Shown piece by piece: positions 30,043 to 37,553 of a stretch of DNA of 38,948 nt. The first letter of the stretch is position 1. Every line of letters begins with the position of its first letter. The DNA is taken from the NCBI GenBank assembly GCA_022821545.1, contig JAJEDJ010000052.1, positions 1 to 38,948 on the forward strand, read 5' to 3'. This DNA is from Caldilineaceae bacterium (lineage in GTDB: Bacteria > Chloroflexota > Anaerolineae > Caldilineales > Caldilineaceae). The notes below the pieces were generated by a model. That model ran no database searches. It saw only the letters and a program-made list of their open reading frames with translations, and had not been told where the DNA came from. A program made the translations under genes and the position numbers.

Positions 30043-30861
30043 TTACGCCAGGTCCTGCTCCACTTGCCGGAGCCAGCGCGCGTCTGAACGGGAGAAGATC
30101 TGGCCGGAGCGCTCGCGGCTCCATGGGCCGACGAGCCAATAGATCAGTCGGGCGGCAGAATCGGCGCTGAGCAGGGCGCCCTGCCGGTGGGCTTCATGGA
30201 AACGGCTGAAGTCCAGGCTTGAGTCGTGCGTGTCGATGCTGCGGACGTCGGCCTGCATTTCGGTATCCACCATGCCGGGCGCGAGCGCGTTGACGGTTAC
30301 GCCGGGCACGCCGTCGGCCTGCAGCTCGGCGGCCAGGCAGCGCGTGAGCATGTTGAGGCCGGCCTTGGCCGCGCAGTAGGCGCTCCATCCGGGTAAGACG
30401 TTATCGGCGGCGCCGCTGGTGACGTTTATGATACGGCCGTAGCCCTGGTCGATCATAACGGGCAGCACATTGCGGGCCATCTGAAATGGTCCAACGAGAT
30501 TGCAGTGGATATTGTAGGCCCATTCTTCGGGGTCGGCCTCATAGAGCTGATCAACAGGCCAGATGATGCCGGCGTTATTGACCAGAATGTCGACGCGGTC
30601 GAACTGGCTGAGGGCGGCTTCGACAACTTCCTCAATCTGTTCCGGATTGGTAACATCGCAGGGGACGGCGATGGCTTGCGCCCCGGCGGCGCGGATCCGG
30701 CCGGCGGCCGCCTCGATCTGGTCTACGCTGCGAGCGGTGAGGACGACGGATGCGCCGGCTGCGGCCAGCAGATTGCCAGCTGCGGCGCCGATGCCGCGTC
30801 CGCCGCCGGTAATGATGGCCACTTGCCCCTGAAGCTTTCTGGTCTGTTTACGCGCCGCCAT
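30043..30861 (-). CDS. Short-chain dehydrogenase/reductase (SDR) family oxidoreductase
   Basis: 272 residues. Classical SDR features are the cofactor loop 'IITGGGRGIGAAAGNLLAAA', 'PCDVTN', 'DILVNNAGIIWPVDQ', and the active site with Ser in 'INVTSGAADNV' and Tyr-x-x-x-Lys in 'SAYCAAKAGLNML'. 'NALAPGMVDTEM' is the usual substrate-side loop. The final 55 residues (SIDTHDSSLDFSRF ... RSDARWLRQVEQDLA) are unlike FabG. The substrate is unknown. No ribosome site can be seen before the ATG. It lies upstream of icd on the same strand. Confidence 0.9.
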   Translation of the reverse strand: MAARKQTRKLQGQVAIITGGGRGIGAAAGNLLAAAGASVVLTARSVDQIEAAAGRIRAAGAQAIAVPCDVTNPEQIEEVVEAALSQFDRVDILVNNAGIIWPVDQLYEADPEEWAYNIHCNLVGPFQMARNVLPVMIDQGYGRIINVTSGAADNVLPGWSAYCAAKAGLNMLTRCLAAELQADGVPGVTVNALAPGMVDTEMQADVRSIDTHDSSLDFSRFHEAHRQGALLSADSAARLIYWLVGPWSRERSGQIFSRSDARWLRQVEQDLA

Positions 30862-31041
30862 GATGGGAAGAAGGTATCTGCGCTCGTTTTTCGTGCAGTC
30901 TACCAGATACAGGCCAAAACAACTATTTCAATGGATAGGCGCATACGGTAATGAAGCAGCGTATGTCATAATATCGCGTATGGTGTGTTGTGCGGGCACT
31001 TGACGTGAGTGTCCGAAGAAACTCAGGAGAATTCTGATAGC

Positions 31042-31446
31042 ATGTATTACTTCATGACACAGGCTCACAGTGGCTGGCAATACCTGGCATCGCTTGCACT
31101 GGTCGCGGCGGTGGCATTCTATGTCGTCAACTGGCTGCGGGGGCAGACGTGGGGCGCGCTGGACCGACGTATCGGGCTGTACGCCATCATTGTCATAGAT
31201 ATCCAGCTTCTTTTAGGGTTGACCCTGTGGGGCGTAGGCGCAAGTATGGGAATCGTAGGGGCAAACGTCTTACGGACAGTTGAACACCCTTCCACTATGC
31301 TGCTTGCCGTCGTGCTGCTGCACGCCGGGTGGGTATGGACGAAGAGGTCGGATGAGACGGTCCGGCTGCGCAGCGCCGCCGTGACTTTTCTGGTTACGGG
31401 GCTGCTGGTCCTTTTGGGCCTGCTGCGCATCTGGGGGATTGTGTAG
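31042..31446 (+). CDS. Small four-helix membrane protein, cytochrome b-like
   Basis: 134 residues with four membrane helices (about 12-32, 46-65, 83-101 and 112-132). Conserved-looking His residues open helix 1 ('TQAHSGWQYL') and helix 3 ('VEHPSTMLLAVVLLHAGWVW'). The pattern 'HSGxxxL ... IDIQLLLGLTLW ... VEHPxxM' recalls a family of short proteins annotated as cytochrome b in Bacteroidota and Chloroflexota. Haem binding is inferred only. The ATG at 31042 was preferred (AGGAG upstream); a GTG at 31009 would add a polar 11-residue N-terminus. It is convergent with fabF. Confidence 0.65.
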   Translation: MYYFMTQAHSGWQYLASLALVAAVAFYVVNWLRGQTWGALDRRIGLYAIIVIDIQLLLGLTLWGVGASMGIVGANVLRTVEHPSTMLLAVVLLHAGWVWTKRSDETVRLRSAAVTFLVTGLLVLLGLLRIWGIV

Positions 31447-31480
31447 AGGAAAGCGGTTGCGGCGGCAGTGGAAGCGGCTC

Positions 31481-32710
31481 TCAGCCGTCGTACTCTCCAA
31501 AGGCGGCTACGACGTTCTGTCCGCCGAAGCCGAAGGCGTTGACGATGGCGCGGCGGACGGGGAATTCGAGAGATTGATTGCCGACGACGTCAACGCCCAG
31601 CTCCGGGTCTTCAGTGTAATTGATCGTCGGAGGGATGATGTTCTCGCGGATGGCCATAACTGCGGCCAGAGCGGACTCTGCGCCGGCGGCTCCCAAGGCA
31701 TGGCCGACCATGCTCTTGATGCTGGTGGTTTTTGGCGTCGGCTGGCCGAAGACGTGGCGGATGGCGAGGGCTTCGACCTCGTCGTTCAGCTCGGTGCCGG
31801 TGCCGTGGGCGAGGATCAGGTCGACATCCTGGGGGGCGAGGCTGGAAAAGCGGAGGGCTTTCTGAATGGCGCGGCTGGCGCCGTCGGCGCTGGGGTCGGG
31901 CGCGGTGAGGTGGTAGGCGTCTCCGGTCAGAGCGCCGCCGAGGACTTCGGCATAGATTTCAGCCCCGCGCGCCCGGGCATGCTCCTCGGTTTCCATGATC
32001 ATCGAAACTGCGCCTTCGCCGCTGACAAAACCGTTACGATCGATGGAGAACGGGCGGCAGGCCTGCTGCGGCCTGTCCGTGTCTTTGGAGAGGGGGCCCA
32101 TATTGCCGAAAGCGGCGAAGGTCAGCATTGAAATGGCCGATTCGGTGCCGCCGGCGATCATGACATCGGCTTCGCCGCGCTGCAGGAAGTGGTAGGCCTC
32201 CAAGATCGAGTAATGTCCGCTGGCGCAGGCTGCGGCGCTGGTCATGACCGGGCCGCGCGCGCCGACAGCCATTGAGACGACACAGCTGGCCGCGTTGGCC
32301 ATGGCGCTGGGCACAACAAATGGGCCGACCGTCTTCCAGGACTTTTCGACAAGCTTTTCGGTGGCGTACTCGATTTCGATGATGCCGCCACCGCCTGTGG
32401 CCATCATCACTCCGACTTCGTCTCGATTGGCGTCGGTGATCTCCAGACAGGAGTCGGTCAACGCCTGCCTTGTGGCGGCGACGGCAAACTGTGTGGCGCG
32501 GGCGGTGCGCCGGATGACCTTACGGTCCATGTATTGCCGCGCGTCGAACTCCTTTACCTCGCAAGCGATGTTGTAAGGCATCTCCCCGGCATCAAAGAGT
32601 GTTAACGCGCCGGCGCCGGATTTACCGATCAGCAGGTTTTTCCAGAATGTAACCGGGTCGTTGCCAATGGGTGTGATCGCGCCCATGCCTGTGATCACAA
32701 TCCGTTTCAT
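31481..32710 (-). CDS. fabF: Beta-ketoacyl-ACP synthase II
   Basis: 409 residues. The condensing-enzyme triad is complete: Cys162 in 'TSAAACASGHYSI', His302 in 'AHGTGTELND' and His337 in 'KSMVGHALGAAGAESA', with Lys332 just before. The nucleophile motif A-A-A-C-A differs slightly from the common T-A-C-A. 'NAFGFGGQNVVAAF' is the typical C-terminus. It elongates acyl-ACP with malonyl-ACP in fatty-acid synthesis. GGAAGG precedes the ATG. No other fab or acpP gene is adjacent. It has its own strong promoter and an unusually long leader of about 230 nt. Confidence 0.95.
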   Translation of the reverse strand: MKRIVITGMGAITPIGNDPVTFWKNLLIGKSGAGALTLFDAGEMPYNIACEVKEFDARQYMDRKVIRRTARATQFAVAATRQALTDSCLEITDANRDEVGVMMATGGGGIIEIEYATEKLVEKSWKTVGPFVVPSAMANAASCVVSMAVGARGPVMTSAAACASGHYSILEAYHFLQRGEADVMIAGGTESAISMLTFAAFGNMGPLSKDTDRPQQACRPFSIDRNGFVSGEGAVSMIMETEEHARARGAEIYAEVLGGALTGDAYHLTAPDPSADGASRAIQKALRFSSLAPQDVDLILAHGTGTELNDEVEALAIRHVFGQPTPKTTSIKSMVGHALGAAGAESALAAVMAIRENIIPPTINYTEDPELGVDVVGNQSLEFPVRRAIVNAFGFGGQNVVAAFGEYDG

Positions 32711-32815
32711 ACTTACCTTCCTTCTTCATTCAAATCACGCCCTGGGGAATTGGGGCGCATCTGACACAGTTGGGCGGAATGAATCCACCGCGCTTACCAA
32801 CTGGTGTTTGTCCTG

Positions 32816-32840
32816 CTGACTAGAGCTGACTAGAGCTGAC
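32816..32840 (-). repeat. 10-bp tandem repeat in the fabF leader, 2.5 copies
   Basis: CTGACTAGAG at 32816-32825 and 32826-32835, followed by CTGAC. In the fabF mRNA this reads as repeated CTCTAGTCAG about 100-125 nt upstream of the start codon. Confidence 0.8.
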
Positions 32841-32944
32841 AAAAGAAGCCAGGACATTCGACGTTTAATATCTGCTTAATTTCCGCTCAATCCGGCAAGC
32901 AGCAGGCAGCGTATTTTCAGCGTCCACGGGACGGGATAGAGGAA

Positions 32945-32973
32945 ATTATAGAGGAGAGCCGTCATGACGTCAA
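32945..32973 (-). promoter_or_regulatory. Promoter of fabF with a TGACGTCA palindrome over the -35
   Basis: On the minus strand, TTGACG (32968-32973), a 17-nt spacer and a perfect TATAAT (32945-32950). The 8-bp palindrome TGACGTCA (32965-32972) overlaps the -35 box and may be an operator half. Confidence 0.7.
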
Positions 32974-33092
32974 AATCATAGTGAATTTTTGGAAAATAAG
33001 CACTCACGGGGGTCAACGGACGGAGGATTTGTCCTGTAAATAGAAACGGCGGCGGCCGGCATGGCGGCGGCGTTTCGGTCCGGCGTGCGCGA

Positions 33093-34034
33093 TCAGGCCT
33101 TGCCCAAGAGCGCGGCCAGAAGCGCCATGCGGATGTACATGCCATTGCGCATCTGGCGAAAGTAGGCGGCCCGGGGGTCGTCGTCGAGGGCGTAGCTGAT
33201 CTCGCCGACGCGGGGCAGCGGGTGCATGACGATCATTTTCTCCTTGGCCTGAGCCATCAACTCCTTGTCGGCGATATAGAAGTCTTTGACCCTGTCGTAT
33301 TCGGCCAGGTCGGTAAAGCGCTCTCTCTGCACGCGGGTCATGTAGAGGACGTCAGCCTCGCCGATGACGGCGTGCAGGTCGTCGACCTGGCTGTAGGAGT
33401 GGCCCGACGCCTGCACGGCTTCAAGGACGTCGGCGGGCAGACGCAAGATTTCCGGGCTGACGAAAACGAAGGAGACGTTGTAGTTCAGGAGCAGTTTGGT
33501 CAGGCTATGCACAGTGCGGCCATATCGCAGGTCGCCCACCATCACGACGGTCAGGCCGTCGATTCGTTCCAGCTCTTCCCGGACGGTGAAGAGATCGAGC
33601 AGGGCCTGCGTCGGATGTTCGCCGACACCGTCGCCGGCGTTGATTACCGGTTTTTCGGCGTAATAGGCCGCGGTGGCGGCTGCGCCCACTTCGGGATGGC
33701 GAATGACGATGACGTCGGCGTAGCTCTCAAGCGTGCGGATGGTGTCGGGGAGGCTTTCGCCTTTGCTGACGGAACTGTACTGGACGTTGTTGATAGGGAT
33801 GACCTGACCGCCGAGACGCTGCATGGCGGCGCTGAAGCTGGAGCTGGTGCGTGTTGACGGTTCATAGAACAGGTTGACCAGGATTTTGCCCTGCAACAGT
33901 TCGGCGCCGCCGAAACGCTCGACCAGCACGCGCATTTCGTGGGAAATGCCAAAGATGGCGTTGAGCGAGTCGCGGTCGAACTGATTGACGCTGAGAATGT
34001 CTTCACCTGCAAAGCTGTTTATGGTGCTTGTCAT
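33093..34034 (-). CDS. pyrB: Aspartate carbamoyltransferase catalytic subunit
   Basis: 313 residues, typical of the catalytic chain. The carbamoyl-phosphate site 'FYEPSTRTSSSF' (Ser60-Ser64), the loop Lys91 ('SSVSKGESLPDT'), 'IRHPEVGAAATAAYYAE' and 'INAGDGVGEHPTQALLDL' (His140, Gln143) are present, and 'MHPLPRVGEI' forms the aspartate-site loop. It condenses carbamoyl phosphate and aspartate. The ATG at 34034 has GGAG 9 nt upstream; a TTG five codons earlier is weaker. It follows pyrC by 18 bp in one transcript. No pyrI regulatory subunit is visible. Confidence 0.95.
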   Translation of the reverse strand: MTSTINSFAGEDILSVNQFDRDSLNAIFGISHEMRVLVERFGGAELLQGKILVNLFYEPSTRTSSSFSAAMQRLGGQVIPINNVQYSSVSKGESLPDTIRTLESYADVIVIRHPEVGAAATAAYYAEKPVINAGDGVGEHPTQALLDLFTVREELERIDGLTVVMVGDLRYGRTVHSLTKLLLNYNVSFVFVSPEILRLPADVLEAVQASGHSYSQVDDLHAVIGEADVLYMTRVQRERFTDLAEYDRVKDFYIADKELMAQAKEKMIVMHPLPRVGEISYALDDDPRAAYFRQMRNGMYIRMALLAALLGKA

Positions 34035-34052
34035 CAGGCTTTTCTCCAACTG

Positions 34053-35258
34053 CTACTCTCCACTCTCCTGGAAAAGCACCCGGCCACTGCCGGGCGGCGC
34101 CAGGACCCGTTCGCCATCGAAGACAGTTTTGCCCCGCAACACGACCTTCTCGACACGGCCCTTCACTTGCCGCCCGGCAAAGGGCGTCCAGCCGCAGCGG
34201 GTCCTCATGCCGGCGTCGTCGAGCTCATACACTTTGTCCACGTCCACTTCGACCCACGTCTGCGGTTGCTCCGCGAGACCGTAGATGCGGCGGGGATTTT
34301 CGACGCAGCGCAGGAGCAGGTCGTCCAACTCAAGCCGGCCGTCAGCGACGGCTGTCAGCAGAAGGGGGAGCATCGTTTCCACGCCAGGGACGCCGGGCAG
34401 CGGGGGGTCCGTATTGACGCCAGAATCGCCCTTTTCCTCAGTTTCTCCTTGCAGTTGCATGCCCTTTTCCGAAAAGGTATGCGGCGCATGGTCGGTGGCG
34501 AAAATATCAATGATGTCGAGGTTTTCCCATAGCGCGGCGACGTCGTCCGGGGCCGCCAGTTTGGGCCGCATGTCGAAACGGTTGCCGCCGCGGTCATAGT
34601 CATCGGCCGTGAGGAAGAGATGATGGGGCGTCGCTTCGCAGGTGACCGGGATGCCCTTTTCTTTGGCCGCGCGAATGAGTTCGATCTCGCTGCGCCGGCT
34701 GACGTGTACGATATGCAGGGGCAGGCTGTAGAGATGGCTGAGCGCCAGACAGACGGGAACCATCAGCTCTTCCGCGTGGACGGCGACGGGGCCAAGCGCG
34801 GCCGCGGCGGCCTGCGGCGCGGCGTCGGGCCCGTTGGCGGCGTCGGGACCGGCCTGCCGCCAGCCGCCCAGTTCGCCGGCGCGCCGGACCCACGTGCGGA
34901 AGAGTCGATGAAGAAGGCCCAGCTCTTCGATACGCAGGCTGCCGAATGTTTCGTTGACGTAGATTTTGAGACCGCAGGCCCGGGAGGCAACGGGGAGGTA
35001 GGCATCAACGTCGGCTACGGTGGCGCCGACAAACAGTCCAACATCGCAGACTGCCTTTGCATTCGCCAGACGAACTTTGTCCTGGAAATTGGCAGGGGTG
35101 GAGGTGGGCGGAACGGTGTTGGGCATATCCAGCACGGTCGTGACGCCGCCGGCGAGCGCGGCGCATGTGCCGGTGTGGAGATCCTCTTTTTGGGTGTAAC
35201 CCGGTTCGCGGAGATGGACGTGCGCATCAACGAGTCCGGGCAGGCGTATAGTCGTCAT
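34053..35258 (-). CDS. pyrC: Dihydroorotase, similar to the CAD-type enzyme
   Basis: 401 residues. Binuclear-zinc ligands are His13 and His15 ('DAHVHLREPG'), the carboxylated Lys98 ('LKIYVNETFG'), His161 ('AVHAEE'), His185 ('HIVHVSRRSEI') and Asp256 ('ATDHAPHTFSEKG'). The segments 'VNETFGSLRIEELGLLHRLF', 'VTCEATPHHLFLT' and 'VAALWENLDIIDIFATDHAP' resemble the dihydroorotase domain of animal CAD more than typical bacterial PyrC. Residues about 124-157 are an extra Gly/Ala/Pro-rich insertion before His161. It makes dihydroorotate from carbamoyl aspartate, the product of PyrB encoded next. Its own promoter lies 34-62 bp upstream. Confidence 0.93.
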   Translation of the reverse strand: MTTIRLPGLVDAHVHLREPGYTQKEDLHTGTCAALAGGVTTVLDMPNTVPPTSTPANFQDKVRLANAKAVCDVGLFVGATVADVDAYLPVASRACGLKIYVNETFGSLRIEELGLLHRLFRTWVRRAGELGGWRQAGPDAANGPDAAPQAAAAALGPVAVHAEELMVPVCLALSHLYSLPLHIVHVSRRSEIELIRAAKEKGIPVTCEATPHHLFLTADDYDRGGNRFDMRPKLAAPDDVAALWENLDIIDIFATDHAPHTFSEKGMQLQGETEEKGDSGVNTDPPLPGVPGVETMLPLLLTAVADGRLELDDLLLRCVENPRRIYGLAEQPQTWVEVDVDKVYELDDAGMRTRCGWTPFAGRQVKGRVEKVVLRGKTVFDGERVLAPPGSGRVLFQESGE

Positions 35259-35291
35259 CGGTCCCCAGCCGAGTTCTGAACAAACTGCCCC

Positions 35292-35320
35292 ATTCTACTT
35301 GAATGTTGAAGATGCGGCAA
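35292..35320 (-). promoter_or_regulatory. Promoter of pyrCB
   Basis: On the minus strand, TTGCCG (35315-35320), a 17-nt spacer and TAGAAT (35292-35297). The leader would be about 27 nt, too short for a PyrR-type attenuator. Confidence 0.6.
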
Positions 35321-35383
35321 CAGAGGAAGTTGCTGTGATCGATGTCTTTTTTGAAACAGGGCCCGGCCTGAGAACGGCCATAT

Positions 35384-35412
35384 TTGACCAGTGAAAAGGC
35401 TGCTGCTATCCT
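35384..35412 (+). promoter_or_regulatory. Promoter of the hemC-hemD-hemB operon
   Basis: TTGACC (35384-35389), a 17-nt spacer and TATCCT (35407-35412). It is divergent from the pyrC promoter and would give a leader of about 125 nt before hemC. Confidence 0.5.
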
Positions 35413-35513
35413 TAGCGCATCTATGGGACAGAAAGTATAGAGATTTGCGCAGACAGTCGTTTTCTTCTGATTTTGGCTGACTCAATCGACCACACCGCGA
35501 CCCAATCAGGCAC

Positions 35514-35529
35514 CGGCGGCAGGCCGCCG
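35514..35529 (+). promoter_or_regulatory. Terminator-like hairpin directly before hemC
   Basis: CGGCGG-CAGG-CCGCCG is a 6-bp all-GC stem with a tetraloop, followed at once by TTTTCC (35530-35535), 14 bp before the hemC ATG. It has the form of an intrinsic terminator inside the leader, so it could attenuate the operon or mask the weak ribosome site (AGGA) next to the ATG. Confidence 0.5.
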
Positions 35530-35543
35530 TTTTCCTATCAGGA

Positions 35544-36575
35544 ATGTTCACCCCTCGTCATATCCGCTTAGGCAGCCGAGGATCGGCTCTGGCCCTGTGG
35601 CAGACAGAGCATGTGGCCGCGCGGTTGCGGGCGTTGCATCCTGACGTCGCGGTCGAAACGGTGGTCATTCAGACCAGGGGAGACAGGTTTAAGGACAGAC
35701 CTCTGCCGAGCATTGGCGGCAAGGGGCTGTTTACGCTGGAATTGGAGGAGAGGTTGAGGCAGGGTCAGATTGACGGGGCCGTTCACAGCCTGAAGGACCT
35801 GCCCGTTGTTGATCCTGAAGGGTTGGTTCTGGGCGCAGTTCCGGCCCGGGGCGATGTTGCGGATGCGCTGGTTGTGAGGGGCGCGGGAGAGAGTGGAGAG
35901 AGGCCGCGCAACGGCTTGCCGGAACTGCGCGAGGGGGCCGTGGTTGGTACAGGGAGCCGGCGGCGGGCCGCCCAATTGCTGGCGCGGCGCCCGGATTTGC
36001 TGATCGCGGACATTCGCGGCAATGTGGACACGCGCGTGCGCAAGACACTTGATGCGGCGGGTGCGTATGACGCCGTCGTTCTGGCCGTGGCCGGACTGAA
36101 ACGGTTAGGGCTGGATGCCCGGATTTCGCTCACGCTGCCGTTTGAGACGATGTTGCCGGCCCCCGGCCAGGGGGCGCTTGCTGTGCAGTGCCGGCAGGAA
36201 GCGAAGTGGCTGGCGTTTTTCGGCGCTATAGATGACAAGGAGACGCGGGCAGCGGTGACGGCAGAGCGAGCATTCCTGGCCAAACTGGGGGGAGGCTGTC
36301 GGGCTTCGGTCGGCGCGCTGGGCGTGTGCAGCAGGGAGGGCGCGGATGGCCGCAGCTCTACAGATCTGAGGGGGGAGAGCAGTCTGCGTCTCTGGGGCCG
36401 AGTCAGCGCGCCGGACGGCAGCCGCCAGGTCGATGCGCGCATGAGCGGGTCCGCCGGCGAGGCCGAACAGTTGGGCCGGGATCTTGCGCAACAGGTGTTA
36501 CGCCGAGGAGCGAAGGCGATCATTGAGCAGATGACTGAATTCGATGCGAGGCCGGAGGAGAACCGGCAACAGTAG
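35544..36575 (+). CDS. hemC: Hydroxymethylbilane synthase (porphobilinogen deaminase)
   Basis: 343 residues. Conserved segments are 'IRLGSRGSALALWQTEHVA', 'VVIQTRGDRFKDRPLPSIGG', 'GAVHSLKDLPVV' (catalytic Asp85), 'GTGSRRRAAQLLARRPDL', 'DIRGNVDTRVRK' and 'GGGCRASVGA', where Cys252 carries the dipyrromethane cofactor. It polymerises four porphobilinogens. An insertion of about 20 residues after the cofactor Cys (SREGADGRSSTDLRGE) lengthens domain 3. It is first in hemC-hemD-hemB. Confidence 0.97.
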   Translation: MFTPRHIRLGSRGSALALWQTEHVAARLRALHPDVAVETVVIQTRGDRFKDRPLPSIGGKGLFTLELEERLRQGQIDGAVHSLKDLPVVDPEGLVLGAVPARGDVADALVVRGAGESGERPRNGLPELREGAVVGTGSRRRAAQLLARRPDLLIADIRGNVDTRVRKTLDAAGAYDAVVLAVAGLKRLGLDARISLTLPFETMLPAPGQGALAVQCRQEAKWLAFFGAIDDKETRAAVTAERAFLAKLGGGCRASVGALGVCSREGADGRSSTDLRGESSLRLWGRVSAPDGSRQVDARMSGSAGEAEQLGRDLAQQVLRRGAKAIIEQMTEFDARPEENRQQ

Positions 36576-36619
36576 AGGATAGATTTCCGTTTCCATCCAG
36601 AGAAGAAAGAGCGCCCAAG

Positions 36620-37420
36620 ATGACTACGCAGACGCTTACAGGTCTTAGAATCGCCAACACGCGCGCCTTGCGCCAGGCGCCGGTTCTGACCCGGTTGCTG
36701 GAAGAAGAGGGCGCCCAGGTGTTGCATTATCCGACGGTCGAGATCGAGCCTTGCGCCGATTCCTCCGACTTCGATTCGGCGCTGACGGAGCTGGCCCGGG
36801 GGCAGTTCGACTGGCTAATTGTGACCAGCACCAATACTGTATACATTTTGGCCGACCGCTTGCGGGATCTGGGCATAGAGCTTGAAAGCGTGGCCCGGTC
36901 CAATACGAAGGTGGCGGCCGTCGGCTCGGCGACCGCGACGGCGATCGCCCAGGAGTTGAACCTTGTGGTAGACCTGTTGCCGGAGGAGTATGTGGCGGAG
37001 TCTCTGGCTGCCAGCCTGCAGGTGAGCAGAGGAAGCCGCGTGTTCCTGCCGCAGTCGGCGATTGCACGCCCGGTGCTGGTCAAGGCTCTGCTGCGGGCCG
37101 GCGCGGAAGTAAGAGCGGTCTCTGCCTACGAGACGGTTGTCGGTCATGGCGGGGATGATCTGCCGCGGCATTTCTGGCAGGGGGACGTGGACGTCGTCCT
37201 GTTTACGAGCGCATCGACGGTTCACAACTTTGTGAGCCGGCTCAAGGCGGAAAGCGGCGATGCCGGTATGCTGTGCGACGTGACCGTAGCCTGCATCGGT
37301 CCGATGACGGCAGAGGCGGCGCGGCGGCATGAGTTGTCGGTGCAGGTTGTGGCCGAGAGTCGCACTGTCGAGGGCCTGGTACAGAGCCTGAAGTCTTATT
37401 TCGCCAGCCGCCGGCGATGA
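36620..37420 (+). CDS. hemD: Uroporphyrinogen-III synthase
   Basis: 266 residues. This fast-evolving family is recognised by 'LRIANTRALRQAPVLTRLLE' at the start, 'FDWLIVTSTNTVYILADRL', 'VAAVGSATATAI', 'SRGSRVFLPQSAIARPVLVK', 'VDVVLFTSASTVHNFVSRL' and 'VACIGPMTAEAAR', the paired segments of its two-domain fold. It closes hydroxymethylbilane with inversion of ring D. It lies 44 bp after hemC and upstream of hemB, so it is encoded between the enzymes on either side of it in the pathway. The ribosome site is weak (AAGAAAGAG). Confidence 0.92.
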   Translation: MTTQTLTGLRIANTRALRQAPVLTRLLEEEGAQVLHYPTVEIEPCADSSDFDSALTELARGQFDWLIVTSTNTVYILADRLRDLGIELESVARSNTKVAAVGSATATAIAQELNLVVDLLPEEYVAESLAASLQVSRGSRVFLPQSAIARPVLVKALLRAGAEVRAVSAYETVVGHGGDDLPRHFWQGDVDVVLFTSASTVHNFVSRLKAESGDAGMLCDVTVACIGPMTAEAARRHELSVQVVAESRTVEGLVQSLKSYFASRRR

Positions 37421-37481
37421 CGCCGCCGAATTTCGGCGGGCGGCGATCGGGAGAAGGCCGTCTAACCCGGATGAAGTGAAC

Positions 37482-37553
37482 ATGGCGAGAACACTATAGA
37501 TGGGCGAGAACAATGTGATTGGCGAGAACAATATGATTGGCGGGAACACTGTG
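37482..37553 (+). repeat. 18-bp tandem repeat, four units, across the hemB start
   Basis: The units begin at 37482, 37500, 37518 and 37536, with consensus ATTGGCGAGAACAATATG. Units 2-4 are in frame with hemB and encode MGENNV-IGENNM-IGGNTV. Unit 1 reads ATG-GCG-AGA-ACA-CTA-TAG, a five-codon mini-ORF whose stop abuts the ATG of unit 2. Confidence 0.9.

Larger units (their letters stand above)
32711..33092. other. Intergenic region upstream of fabF
   Basis: 382 bp without a credible gene. It holds the fabF promoter (32945-32973), a leader of about 230 nt with a 10-bp tandem repeat (32816-32840), and about 120 bp between the promoter and the pyrB stop. I see no intrinsic terminator for pyrB. 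A frame across 32876-33145 overlaps pyrB and has no family resemblance. Confidence 0.65.

Noticed and set aside
33055..33078. AAACGGCGGCGG ... GGCGGCGGCGTTT considered as a pyrB terminator stem
   Set aside because: The halves are mirror images on the same strand, not complementary, so they cannot form a hairpin.
32876..33145. 89-codon minus-strand frame after pyrB
   Set aside because: It overlaps the end of pyrB, contains the fabF promoter region and has no recognisable motif.
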